A DNA stretch of 64,000 nucleotides from Cellulomonas fimi ATCC 484 (GTDB lineage Bacteria > Actinomycetota > Actinomycetes > Actinomycetales > Cellulomonadaceae), in NCBI RefSeq assembly GCF_000212695.1, contig NC_015514.1:2418001-2482000 (forward strand). Direction: 5' to 3'. This document shows positions 45,072 to 53,591 of the stretch, in pieces. A program made the position numbers and the translations under genes. Under the pieces are notes generated by a model. That model was given only the letters and a program-made list of their open reading frames with translations, was not told where the DNA came from and did no database searches. Every line of letters begins with the position of its first letter. Within the stretch, counting starts at the first letter, position 1.

Positions 45072-46166
45072 GTGAGCGAGCACACGGGGAACGAGTCGGG
45101 CGGCACGCCGTTCGCACCGCCGGCCGGCAGGCGTCTCGAGCCCGACGCCGGACGGGCCGCCGACCCGCACCCGCCGGCCGCCGCCTCGCCGTACGCCCCG
45201 CCTGCGGCTCCGCCGTCGACGCCGTACGGCGCCCCCACGCCGTACGCCTCGGGCCCCGGGACGGCGCCCTTCCCTTCCCCGCCCCACGGGCAGCCGGGCG
45301 CCTACGCGCCGCCTGCCGGGTACGCCGCACCTGCCGGGTACGGCCAACCCGCCCCCGCCGCGGCCTACAGCCCCCCGGCACCGGCCGGCGACGCACCCCC
45401 CGGGACCTACGGTGCGCAGCCCCCCGGCGCACCGCCCGCCTCCGGCGGGCCCCCGTCCTACGCCGCCCCCGCGCCGTACGGCGTGCCGTTCGGGTACGGC
45501 GCCCCGATCACGCCGCCGACGGAGGGGCTCGCGACCGCCTCGCTCGCCACGAGCGTCGGGGGTCTGCTCGTCCTGGGCGGTCTGCCCGGACCGGTGGGCG
45601 TCGGCCTCGGCATCGCGGCGCTGCGCCGCATCCGCCGGCGCGGCACGAAGGGTCGCGGGATGGCGATCGCGGGTGTCGTCGTCGGTGCGGTCAGCACCCT
45701 CGTCTTCGGCGGCCTCGTGTGGCTCGCGGTCTGGGCGTGGTCGAACCCCGACGTCACGGGGCTGACGCTCGACGACGAGCTCCCGGACTACACGCTGCGC
45801 TCGGACCTGGAGGTCGGCGACTGCCTGCGCGAGTACCCGGGCTCGTACGACCTCGGCAGCGCCGACCCGGTGGACTGCAGCGAGCCGCACGCGCTCGAGA
45901 TCGTGTCCGTGCTGCCGATGACGAGCCCGATCGACTCGTACGCCGAGCCACCGGACCCGGGCTACGCCGAGGGGTTCACCCAGTGCGCCGCGCGGATCGA
46001 GCGCAGCGCTCCAGGGCTGGTCGACGAGTGGGTGGTCTGGACGGACGTCAGCTACCCGCACCCGGACGACTGGGAGTCGGGGGCGCAGACCGCCTACTGC
46101 GCGGTGGCGACCGAGCTCCCCGACCTGCGCGGCTCGGTGCTCGACGGCACGGTCACGGGGCCGTAG
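45072..46166 (+). CDS. DUF4190 / septum-formation-domain membrane protein
   Basis: A 364-residue protein with a Pro/Ala/Tyr-rich cytoplasmic N-terminus (about residues 1-145), two membrane helices of DUF4190 type (ATSVGGLLVLGGLPGPVGVG; AIAGVVVGAVSTLVFGGLVW) and an extracytoplasmic domain with EVGDCLREYPG and PVDCSEPHALEIVSVL, the paired-Cys pattern of the Septum_form family. The role is probably envelope-related; no direct function is known. The GTG start is set by TACGGT. Confidence 0.85.
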   Translation: MSEHTGNESGGTPFAPPAGRRLEPDAGRAADPHPPAAASPYAPPAAPPSTPYGAPTPYASGPGTAPFPSPPHGQPGAYAPPAGYAAPAGYGQPAPAAAYSPPAPAGDAPPGTYGAQPPGAPPASGGPPSYAAPAPYGVPFGYGAPITPPTEGLATASLATSVGGLLVLGGLPGPVGVGLGIAALRRIRRRGTKGRGMAIAGVVVGAVSTLVFGGLVWLAVWAWSNPDVTGLTLDDELPDYTLRSDLEVGDCLREYPGSYDLGSADPVDCSEPHALEIVSVLPMTSPIDSYAEPPDPGYAEGFTQCAARIERSAPGLVDEWVVWTDVSYPHPDDWESGAQTAYCAVATELPDLRGSVLDGTVTGP

Positions 46167-46275
46167 CGCTTCTGGGGGCGCAGGCAGTCGAGCGTCCCCT
46201 GCACGCCCTGCGGGGGTGCGGCGCTCGTCGCCATGAGCCGGAACACCACGTCGGGCCGGCACAGCCGGGCGGAGG

Positions 46276-46590
46276 TCAGCGCACGACGCGCCCGGCCCGC
46301 CGCCGCCGCGACCGTCGACGGACGCCGACGACGAGGGTCCCGAGCAGCGCGAGCCCGGCGGCGCCGACCCCGGCGAGCCCCGCGAGGTCGGCCCAGCGGC
46401 GAGGCGTCCACCGCGCCCGGCAGATGTCGGCCCGGTCCATGGTCGCGTCGAGCAGCGACAGCTCCGCCGTCATGCACGCCTCGTGCGCGGACCGCACGAC
46501 GAGCAGCAGGAGCACGACCAGGACGCACGCGAGCACGGCGACGAGCCGCACGACGAACCGGCGGTCGCGAGCCCTCTCGGACCGCTCCAT
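46276..46590 (-). CDS. small two-helix membrane protein, unknown
   Basis: A 104-residue protein with a charged start (MERSERARDRRFVVR), a first helix near residues 15-32, two cysteines in the exposed loop (HEACMTAEL and RADICRARW) that could form a disulfide, a second helix and an Arg-rich tail. GGAGGAG lies six bases before the ATG, which supports it as real. No family is recognised. It follows the TM2 gene beyond a strong terminator. Confidence 0.65.
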   Translation of the reverse strand: MERSERARDRRFVVRLVAVLACVLVVLLLLVVRSAHEACMTAELSLLDATMDRADICRARWTPRRWADLAGLAGVGAAGLALLGTLVVGVRRRSRRRRAGRVVR

Positions 46591-46621
46591 GCGCGCTCCT
46601 CCCCCGTCCGGTCGGCCCGGA

Positions 46622-46660
46622 CCAGGGCGCGTCGGCCCGCACGCGGCCGACGCGCCCTGG
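46622..46660 (-). terminator. 16-bp terminator after the TM2-domain gene
   Basis: CCAGGGCGCGTCGGCC at 46622-46637 pairs perfectly with 46645-46660; it begins three bases after the TM2 gene stop on the minus strand. Confidence 0.85.
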
Positions 46661-46663
46661 GCG

Positions 46664-47872
46664 TCAGGCCCCGGCGACGAACACCTCGTCGCCGAACATG
46701 GCCGAGATCTTCCACGCGCCCGTACCGGCGTCGCCCGTGGGCACGGCCAGCACGACGTTCCCGGCGCCGGAGGCACCCGTGTAGAGCTCGTTGATGTCGT
46801 TGAACGTCGGCTCGGGCGCCACCGCCATGGTGTCGGCGGAGGTGTGCGTCGTGCCGGACGCCGTGACGTACTCGATGTTCAGACCGATCCACGGGGCCTC
46901 GGCGGCCGCCCCCAGGCGCGTGACCGTCACCGGGACGACGACGTACGTGAGCCCGGCCGGCGCCTCCTCGTTGAACTGGTTCGCGGCGCGGACGGCCTCG
47001 GTCGCGTCGTAGGTCGGCGCGCCGAGCGTGACCTCCCACGCCGGGCCGTCGTAGTCCTCGACGGTCACGGGCGTGCCCAGCGGGAGCGGGTTCTCACGCG
47101 TGCCCTGCTCGGCGGCGGGCTCCTCGGCGGCGGGCTCCTCGGGGAGGGGCTCCTCGACCGGCTCCTGCGCCGACTCCTCGGCGGCCGCGGCCGCGCCCTC
47201 CTGCAGCTCGTCGAGCTGCGACTCCACGCTGTCCGCGCGGGCGTTCATCCGGGCGATCCGGTCGGGTGCCTCCAGCGCGGACGAGACGAGGCTGAGCGCC
47301 ACGACGACGGCGCTGACGATCAGCGCGACCTTCTTGTTCTGCTCGTAGCCGGCCAGGCGGCGCCCGTGCTTGTCCTTCGTCGAGTTGGTCAGGACGAGGA
47401 TCAGGTCGACGAGCCACCACACGCCGCAGCCGCCGCACGTGAGGAGCTTGGCGATGCCGGTGCCGATCTTGCCCAGGTAGAACCGGTCGACGCCGAAGCC
47501 GCCGACGAGGAGCGACAGCAGCCAGGTGACGAGGAACGTCTTGTCCGACTCACCGTCCGGCGACGGCACGGGCATCCCCGCGGGAGGCGGGTAGGCCGCC
47601 TGCCCGTACCCCGGCTGGGGGTACGCAGCCTGCGGGTAGGCAGGCTGCGGGTAGCCGGGCCGGGGGTGGCCGGGCTGCGGGTAGCCCGGCTGCGGGTTGC
47701 CGGGCTGGGGGTACGGCGGCTGCGCGGCGGCAGGCGCCGGAGCCTGCGGAGCGGGCGCGGGGGCCGGGGCGTCCGACGGCGTCGGGGCAGCCGGCTCCTT
47801 GGCGAGCGAGGGCGGGGGCGCCCCGAGCGGGAAGTCGGCGTCCTGACCCGGTTCGGGTGTCTCCGAGGACAA
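46664..47872 (-). CDS. proline-rich TM2-domain protein with C-terminal DUF4352-like domain
   Basis: A 402-residue protein: Pro/Ala-rich N-terminus with repeated PQPGY-type units (residues about 50-100), a TM2 domain (LLVGGFGVDRFYLGKIG, CGVWWLVDLILVL), a third helix, a Glu/Ala linker and an extracytoplasmic beta-rich domain resembling DUF4352 (PLGTPVTVEDYDGPAWEVTL). Its function is unknown. The only start covering the whole N-terminus is TTG at 47872, supported by GGAG six bases upstream. TAGGGT on the minus strand at 47933-47928 is a likely -10. Confidence 0.8.
   Translation of the reverse strand: MSSETPEPGQDADFPLGAPPPSLAKEPAAPTPSDAPAPAPAPQAPAPAAAQPPYPQPGNPQPGYPQPGHPRPGYPQPAYPQAAYPQPGYGQAAYPPPAGMPVPSPDGESDKTFLVTWLLSLLVGGFGVDRFYLGKIGTGIAKLLTCGGCGVWWLVDLILVLTNSTKDKHGRRLAGYEQNKKVALIVSAVVVALSLVSSALEAPDRIARMNARADSVESQLDELQEGAAAAAEESAQEPVEEPLPEEPAAEEPAAEQGTRENPLPLGTPVTVEDYDGPAWEVTLGAPTYDATEAVRAANQFNEEAPAGLTYVVVPVTVTRLGAAAEAPWIGLNIEYVTASGTTHTSADTMAVAPEPTFNDINELYTGASGAGNVVLAVPTGDAGTGAWKISAMFGDEVFVAGA
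47588..47717 (-). repeat. 15-bp coding repeats for PQPGY units
   Basis: About eight imperfect 15-base units encode Pro-Gln-Pro-Gly-Tyr variants (including PQPGN, PQPGH, PRPGY, PQPAY) in the TM2-domain protein. Such arrays change length by slippage. Confidence 0.8.
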
Positions 47873-47927
47873 TGTGCGCTCCGATCAGCGAGAGGGTGCG
47901 GTCCGCGAGGCGCGGGCCGCGCGCGCG

Positions 47928-47933
47928 ACCCTA
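47928..47933 (-). promoter_or_regulatory. -10-like TAGGGT for the TM2-domain gene
   Basis: On the minus strand TAGGGT would start transcription near 47921, giving a leader of about 50 bases with GGAG before the TTG. The rest of 47873-48133 shows nothing else I can name. Confidence 0.45.
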
Positions 47934-48133
47934 GGGGCCGGACGGCCGGCGCGTCCCGGGATCGCGCAGGACGCCCCTCGATCGGGCCTGCAGTTCACCC
48001 GTGCGGCGGATCGACGACGGAGCCACCGCCGTGGCAGCGGCGGGTCGGAGATCGGACGAATTCCGCGGATCGCCGCGAGTCGTGGTGCACTGGGAGACGT
48101 ATGCCTTCGCACCACGCACCACCGGAGGACCAC

Positions 48134-48367
48134 GTGAGCCACTCATCACCGGCGACGATGCCGGGGACGACACCCGTCATCGACGAGCAGGCACGCCTGC
48201 GCTGCCCCCGCTGCAACGCACCGAACGTGGCCGTGACCACGACGGACACCGACCCGAACGTCGCGTGGACCAACCACACCGTCACGTGCCAGAGCTGCCA
48301 TGCGAGCAACCAGCTCGCGATCGTGTCGGCGTTCGGTCAGGTCGTCATCCGCTGGCTGTCCGACTGA
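48134..48367 (+). CDS. small zinc-ribbon protein, unknown
   Basis: A 77-residue protein with two CxxC knuckles (LRCPRCNAPN and TCQSCHASNQ) about 27 residues apart, forming a probable zinc ribbon, followed by a hydrophobic strand (IVSAFGQVVIRWL). GGAGG lies five bases before the GTG at 48134; an in-frame ATG at 48101 is less likely. No known family or partner is evident. It ends four bases before the convergent phosphatase gene. Confidence 0.7.
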   Translation: MSHSSPATMPGTTPVIDEQARLRCPRCNAPNVAVTTTDTDPNVAWTNHTVTCQSCHASNQLAIVSAFGQVVIRWLSD

Positions 48368-48371
48368 CGCC

Positions 48372-50267
48372 TCACCGCACGACGACGGGGGTGCCCGCCA
48401 CCGCGAGGGTCTGGGCGGACAGGCTGCCCGCCTGCACCACCACGCGGACCCCGCCCGAGCCCCGGCCGGCACCGCGCACGCAGCGCTCGATCGCCCGGAT
48501 CGCGGCGGAGCCGAGGAACGCCGTGGGTGCCACCTCGACGATCACGGGCACGACTCCCCCGCGCGACGTCGCGGTGACCTGCGCGTCGAGCAGGCGGGCC
48601 GCGTCCTCCGTGTCGAGCACCCCCGCCACGTGGATGACCCCGTCCGCGGCGACCGTGACGAGCGGGCCGCCCGAGAGCGAGGTGGCCGGAGTGGTCACCG
48701 GCGGCTGCACGGGGGCCCGTCGCCGCGCGTCGAGCTCCAGCTCCACGCGCGTGCCGGTCTCCCGCGCGTCAACCGCGAGCCGGGCGCCGCTCGACGCCAC
48801 CATCGCCAGCCCTCGCCCGCGCCCGCTCGTGTCGGGCGTGGCCGGCTGCCACGTGCCGTCGTCCTCGACCGCGAGGGTCAGCGTGGTCCGGCGCAGGCGG
48901 CCCTCGACGCGGATCTCCCCCGGCTCCCGGTCGAGGTACGCGTGCTCGACGCAGTTGGCCGCCGCCTCGCTCGCCCCGAGGACGACGGCATCGCGCTCCT
49001 CGTGGTCCAGCCCGACGAGCGCGGCCCAGGCGGCCACGCGCTCCCGGACGGTCGCGAGCTGCGTCGCCGTGGCACGCACCGTGAAGGCGAGGTCGGGCGG
49101 GGCGGGCCGGCGCGACGCGGCGAGGACGGTGACGTCGTCGACGAACCCCTCGTCGAGCACCCACGGGACGTGCAGGCAGAGTCGCTCGGCGAGCGTGCGT
49201 CCCGCGTAGCGGCCGACGACGACGCCGTCCACGGCCTGCACGGCGGCGTCCGCGAGCCGCTGCAGACGCTGGTCGAGCGGCTGCCCGACAACCTCCACGA
49301 GGCCGTCGGTGAACAGCAGCAGCGCCTCGTCGTCGCCGACGTGGTCGCGGTGGACCACGCTGCTGTCCTCCACGCCCAACGGGCCGCCGCCGGTCGGCGG
49401 CAGCCGGCGCGCGCGGCCGGGGCCCACGACGAGTGGTGCGGGGTGGCCACGGGTCGCGTACTCGAGCTCGCCGGTCTCGGGGTCGAGCAGCGCCACGCAC
49501 ACGGTCGTCGCGAAGGCGTCGCTCGCGACGCGCGCGTACCGGTCCATGGACTCCAGGGCCTCCGACACGCCTGCGCCGTCCAGGAGGCGAGACGCCATCA
49601 CGGCCCGCAGCTGGCTCATCGCCGCCGACGCCGCGACACCGTGCCCCACGACGTCGCCGACCACGCACGAGACCTTGCCGTCCGGGGTGACGGCGGCGTC
49701 GAACCAGTCACCGCCCGCCGCCTGCTCGCGGCCGGCCACGAGGTAGGTCGCCGCGAGGTCGACACGCGGCAGCACCGGCACGCTCGCGGGCAGCAGCGCG
49801 CCCTGCAGCGCGATCACGACGTCACGGGCGACGGCGTAACGCTCCTGCGCACCGACGAGCCGCCGCTCGGCTGCGAGCCGCTCCTCGACGAGCGCTGTGA
49901 CGTCCTGCGCGAGCACGATCACGCCGCGGTAGCGGCCGTCGGCGTCGTACCACGGGTCGAGCGACCACCGCAGCCACACGTCGCGGCGGTCGCCGCTCGT
50001 ACCCACCTCGAGCAGCACGTGCTCCGCCGGCATGGGGCGCCGCGTCCGCAGCGCCTCGAGGACGCGCGGCACGACCCGCTGCGCGACGGGAGCCGTCAGT
50101 GTCTCCTCGGCGGTGCGCCCCACGACGTCGCCGACACCGATCGCGCGCGCGGCACGGTTGGCCGCGACCACGAGCCCGTCCTCCTGGACCGCCGCGACCG
50201 CCACCGGCAGGTCCTCGAACGCGCGGACCGACGCCTCGACGCTCGGCGGGAGGGACGACGCGTGCAT
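48372..50267 (-). CDS. PAS-PP2C-HATPase-STAS signalling protein
   Basis: A 631-residue protein that joins four modules of partner-switching control: PAS (about 10-130), SpoIIE/RsbU-type PP2C phosphatase (about 160-385; GGDWFDA, VVGDVVGHG, DDVTVLA), an RsbW-like HATPase (about 390-520; GASEAAANCVEHAY, GRGRGLAMV) and a C-terminal STAS domain (about 535-631) that keeps a Ser near residue 585 (FLGSAAI). Kinase, phosphatase and antagonist elements in one chain imply self-contained switching on sensing a PAS ligand. The start is ATG 50267. No sigma factor is adjacent, so the target is unknown. Confidence 0.88.
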   Translation of the reverse strand: MHASSLPPSVEASVRAFEDLPVAVAAVQEDGLVVAANRAARAIGVGDVVGRTAEETLTAPVAQRVVPRVLEALRTRRPMPAEHVLLEVGTSGDRRDVWLRWSLDPWYDADGRYRGVIVLAQDVTALVEERLAAERRLVGAQERYAVARDVVIALQGALLPASVPVLPRVDLAATYLVAGREQAAGGDWFDAAVTPDGKVSCVVGDVVGHGVAASAAMSQLRAVMASRLLDGAGVSEALESMDRYARVASDAFATTVCVALLDPETGELEYATRGHPAPLVVGPGRARRLPPTGGGPLGVEDSSVVHRDHVGDDEALLLFTDGLVEVVGQPLDQRLQRLADAAVQAVDGVVVGRYAGRTLAERLCLHVPWVLDEGFVDDVTVLAASRRPAPPDLAFTVRATATQLATVRERVAAWAALVGLDHEERDAVVLGASEAAANCVEHAYLDREPGEIRVEGRLRRTTLTLAVEDDGTWQPATPDTSGRGRGLAMVASSGARLAVDARETGTRVELELDARRRAPVQPPVTTPATSLSGGPLVTVAADGVIHVAGVLDTEDAARLLDAQVTATSRGGVVPVIVEVAPTAFLGSAAIRAIERCVRGAGRGSGGVRVVVQAGSLSAQTLAVAGTPVVVR

Positions 50268-50340
50268 CTGCCCACCCTGGCACCGCCGTGCGCGCGGCGC
50301 GCGCGAGGGGTGGCCGGCGCGACCTCGTCGACGCAGCCGG

Positions 50341-51333
50341 TCAGCTCAGGGCGGCCAGGCTGCCGAGTGCGTCCACGACGGACACGTCGAGCCCGTGCCC
50401 GCCGGCGAGCAGCATCGAGCTGTCGGGGGCGACGAGCACCGTCAGGCGCGCGCCCTGCGCCCGGACCCGGCGGTCGAGCGACGTGAGCACCGAGACGCCC
50501 GCCGAGCCGACGTGGGCGGCCTCGCGCAGGTCCACGACGATCCGGCCCGAGCGCTTCGCCTCGTGCATCACGGCCGCCACGGCCGCGGACAGCGAGCCGG
50601 CCGTCGCCAGGTCGACCGGGCCCCGGGCCCCGACCACGGGGACGCCGCCCACGGACCGCGTCGACAGGACCAGCGTCTGCGTCTCCTGCGGCGTGGGCAC
50701 CGCCGCAGCCTCGTCGGCCAAGGACTGGAAGAAGAGCTCGTCGAGCCTCGCGCGCCAGACAGGCGAGAGCCCGCCGGCCGCCTCGACGGCCGTGACCAGC
50801 CGCTCGGCGAGCGCGAGGAGCCGCACGTTGCGCTGCTGGGAGCTCCAGCGCAGCAGCTCGAACGCCGCGTCGCCGTCGATGCCGTAGACGAGCATGAGCA
50901 CGCCCTTGGCCTGGTCGATCACCGCGTGGGACTCCAGCGCCTGGTGCAGCTGGCTGTTGACCTCGCTCGCGACGGTCTCGCGCTGCACGGCGCTCACGTC
51001 GACGAGGAAGCCGCTGACGACGCCACCCTCGGCCCGGTCCTCGCGCGCCCCGCTGAACGTGACGGTGCGGTGCGCACCCGTGAGGTCGACGAGCGTGTAG
51101 TGCTCGCCGAGGGGCGCCCCGTCCCGCTCGCACGCAGCGATCGCCGCGGCGACCCGCTCCGCGTGGTCGGGGTGGACGTGACGGAGGAACAGGTCGCGCG
51201 TGGGCACGACCTCGCCCGGCTCCATGCCGTGGATCTCGAACATCCCGTCCGACCACCACCAGCGGTCACCGTCCGCAGTGAAGTGGTACTGCCCGACCTG
51301 AGCCGCATGCTGGGGGTGCACGGCGCCCTCCAC
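50341..51333 (-). CDS. PAS-ANTAR-STAS regulatory protein
   Basis: A 330-residue protein with a PAS domain (about 15-115; WWWSDGMFEIHGMEPGEVVP), an ANTAR RNA-binding helix bundle (about 120-185; SHAVIDQAKGVLMLVYGIDG) and a C-terminal STAS domain (about 225-325) with a conserved-type Ser (HVGSAGVSVL). ANTAR proteins bind two-hairpin RNAs to prevent termination; coupling to STAS suggests input from the phosphatase/kinase encoded just downstream, 73 bases away. The GTG at 51333 is a weak choice with no clear ribosome site; a -10-like TAGCCT lies on the minus strand at 51429-51424. Confidence 0.85.
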   Translation of the reverse strand: MEGAVHPQHAAQVGQYHFTADGDRWWWSDGMFEIHGMEPGEVVPTRDLFLRHVHPDHAERVAAAIAACERDGAPLGEHYTLVDLTGAHRTVTFSGAREDRAEGGVVSGFLVDVSAVQRETVASEVNSQLHQALESHAVIDQAKGVLMLVYGIDGDAAFELLRWSSQQRNVRLLALAERLVTAVEAAGGLSPVWRARLDELFFQSLADEAAAVPTPQETQTLVLSTRSVGGVPVVGARGPVDLATAGSLSAAVAAVMHEAKRSGRIVVDLREAAHVGSAGVSVLTSLDRRVRAQGARLTVLVAPDSSMLLAGGHGLDVSVVDALGSLAALS

Positions 51334-51520
51334 CCGGCCACCGAGAGGCCGCTGCTGGACTGCCCGACGGGCTGCTGCTCAACCCGTGCCGGCGGCGCTC
51401 GAGGTCGCCGTCCGGATCCGTCGAGGCTAGTGCGCCGCGGGTGCGCTCGCGCGCCGGGACGGTCGCGCGCGTAGCGTGGTCAGGAGTTCGCAGGGTGGCC
51501 CGCGAGGAGCGGGGGGTGGC

Positions 51521-51775
51521 GTGGTCAGCGGTCCGGCGGGGATGCACGCGCTGGTCCGCCTCGACCTGGACGACGCGCTCGTCGAGGTCAGCGGCCCGGT
51601 CGGGCGGACGGACGTGCCCGCGCTCCTCGACGTCGTGGCCCGCGCGCAGCGCATCGAGCCGGACCTCGTGGTCGACGTGAGCGCCGCCGACGTCACCGCC
51701 GAGGCCCTGGCGGACCTGGGCGCGGCCGCGCGCGCGGGGGCCGGCCCGTGCCGCCCCTTCGCCCTGCGGACCTGA
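51521..51775 (+). CDS. short STAS-like protein, low confidence
   Basis: An 84-residue protein whose LDDALVEVSGPVGRTDVPALL and DLVVDVSAADVTAEALADLG segments follow the STAS pattern, although the usual Ser position reads Thr-Ala. GAGGAG lies eleven bases before the GTG at 51521, and TAGCGT at 51472 could be its -10; an internal ATG at 51542 is possible. It is divergent from the PAS-ANTAR-STAS gene, so a third partner of the cluster is plausible but unproven. Confidence 0.45.
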   Translation: MVSGPAGMHALVRLDLDDALVEVSGPVGRTDVPALLDVVARAQRIEPDLVVDVSAADVTAEALADLGAAARAGAGPCRPFALRT

Positions 51776-51868
51776 CCCGCCGGCGGCACCACGCGACCTT
51801 CACGGAACGCACCGCGACGTCCACCAGACCTCCGCCCCGGACGCCCGCGCGGCGTCCACCTGCCGCTC

Positions 51869-51874
51869 TACCGT
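51869..51874 (+). promoter_or_regulatory. -10-like TACCGT, leaderless-type promoter
   Basis: TACCGT ends seven bases before the ATG at 51882 and selects it over the in-frame GTG at 51873, which lies inside the hexamer. Confidence 0.55.
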
Positions 51875-51881
51875 GACGGCC

Positions 51882-53579
51882 ATGACCGGCACAGGTGGCT
51901 CACAGCCCCCCACCCCTGCACCGCAGCCCACCCCCGACTCCCCCACCCCGCCGGCGGGCCCCGCGCCGACCGCACCGTCGGGCGGCGCGCCGTCGCCCGC
52001 GGCGCCGCCGGCGGGCGTACCGCTGGGCACGGCACCGTACGGTCCGCCTCCGTCGTCGCCCGCTGCGCCGGTCCTCGCGCCGCCCCCGCCCGCCGGGAGC
52101 CCGTACCACCCGGTCGTCCCCCCGGCCCCGGCAGGCCCCGTGACGCGTGCCGTGCGGGAGTTCCGCGCCGGTGGGGGGCGGGCCGCACCCCTGCCGACGC
52201 TCGCGGTCGCGACGGCGTCCGGGCTCCTCGTCGGGGTCGCCGTGGTGGGCCACCGACCGGGTCTCGGGGTCGCGCTCTCGGGTGCGGTGCTGTGGGCGGC
52301 CGCGACGCCCGCGCTCGTGCGCCGACGGTCGGTCACGGACGGCTCGCTCGCGGTGCTGTCGGTGGCGCTGCTCGGCGTGGCGGCCGTCCGCGACGCCGGG
52401 TGGGTGCTCGCGCTGTGCGTGCTGGCGGCGACCTGGACCGCCACCGCGGCGCTCACCGGGGCGCGCACCGCCCTCGCGGTGCTGGCCGCGCCCGCGTCGT
52501 GGTGCGCCGGCGCGCTGCGCGCGCTTCCGTGGCTGCGGCACGGCCTCGGCGAGGCCGTCGGACCGCGGCGCGGGCAGCTGCTGCTGGTGCTGCGCGGCGG
52601 CGCGGTCGCCGTGCTCCTCGTGGTCGTGTTCGGCGCGCTGTTCGCGAGCGCCGACCCCGTGTTCGCGAGCCTGCTGCCCCGGCTCGACGTCGGTCACCTG
52701 CCGGGGCAGGCGTTCGTCGGCCTCCTCGCGGCGGGCGCGGCTCTCACGGGCGCGCAGCTCGCGCTCGCGCCGCCCCCGTGGTCGGCGGCGACCGCCCGCC
52801 CCGGCAGGCCGGTGTCGTCGGCCGAGTGGGTGCTCCCCGTGGCCGCGCTCGACGCCGTCGTGCTCGGCTTCGTCGGCGTGCAGGTCAGCGCGCTCGCGGG
52901 CGGGCACCGGCACGTGCTCGAGACCGAGGGTCTCAGCTACGCGCAGTACGCGCGGGAGGGGTTCGCCCAGCTGGTCGTCGCGACGGCGCTCACGCTCGTC
53001 GTGCTGGCGGTCGCGGTGCGCCGCGCTCCGCGCTCGGGTCCGCGCGACACGCTGGTCGTGCGCGTCGGCCTGGCGGTGCTCTGCGTGGGCACGCTCGGGG
53101 TCGTGCTGTCGGCGCTGCGGCGGATGGACCTGTACGTCGACGCGTTCGGCCTCACGCGCCTGCGGACGACGGTCGCCGTCGCCGAGGGCGTCATGGGCGT
53201 CGTGCTGGTGCTCCTGCTGGTCGCCGGCGTGCGGTGGAGCGGCGCGTGGCTGCCCCGCGTCGTGGCCGGGCTCGTCGGGGGCGCGGTGCTCGCGTTCGCC
53301 GTCGCGGACCCCGACGCCCTCATCGTCCGGCACAACGCGCAGGCCGACCTGGCGGTGCCGCTCGACGTGCGGTACCTGCAGGGACTCTCGGCGGACGCGG
53401 TGCCGGCGATGGACGCCGTCGACGAGCCGCTGCGCACCTGCCTGCTCGCCGGCGCCCAGGTCAGCGAGCCCGAGGGCGGGTTCGGGTGGAACCTGGCCCG
53501 GCAGCGGGCGTGGCAGGTCGAGGACGCGCGCGGTTCCGCGTGGTCGTCGGCGCCCGAGGACTGCGTGCCGTCGCGCTGA
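51882..53579 (+). CDS. DUF4173/DUF4153-like integral membrane protein
   Basis: A 565-residue protein with a long Pro/Ala-rich cytoplasmic N-terminus (about residues 1-85) and about eleven helices. GLSYAQYAREGFAQLVVATAL and LRRMDLYVDAFGLTRLR match the DUF4173-type core, and the C-terminal part is extracytoplasmic with NAQADLAVPLDVRYLQGLS and two cysteines. The function is unknown. It ends twelve bases before the convergent GH13 gene with no hairpin. Confidence 0.82.
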   Translation: MTGTGGSQPPTPAPQPTPDSPTPPAGPAPTAPSGGAPSPAAPPAGVPLGTAPYGPPPSSPAAPVLAPPPPAGSPYHPVVPPAPAGPVTRAVREFRAGGGRAAPLPTLAVATASGLLVGVAVVGHRPGLGVALSGAVLWAAATPALVRRRSVTDGSLAVLSVALLGVAAVRDAGWVLALCVLAATWTATAALTGARTALAVLAAPASWCAGALRALPWLRHGLGEAVGPRRGQLLLVLRGGAVAVLLVVVFGALFASADPVFASLLPRLDVGHLPGQAFVGLLAAGAALTGAQLALAPPPWSAATARPGRPVSSAEWVLPVAALDAVVLGFVGVQVSALAGGHRHVLETEGLSYAQYAREGFAQLVVATALTLVVLAVAVRRAPRSGPRDTLVVRVGLAVLCVGTLGVVLSALRRMDLYVDAFGLTRLRTTVAVAEGVMGVVLVLLLVAGVRWSGAWLPRVVAGLVGGAVLAFAVADPDALIVRHNAQADLAVPLDVRYLQGLSADAVPAMDAVDEPLRTCLLAGAQVSEPEGGFGWNLARQRAWQVEDARGSAWSSAPEDCVPSR

Positions 53580-53591
53580 GGGTCGCCGGCG

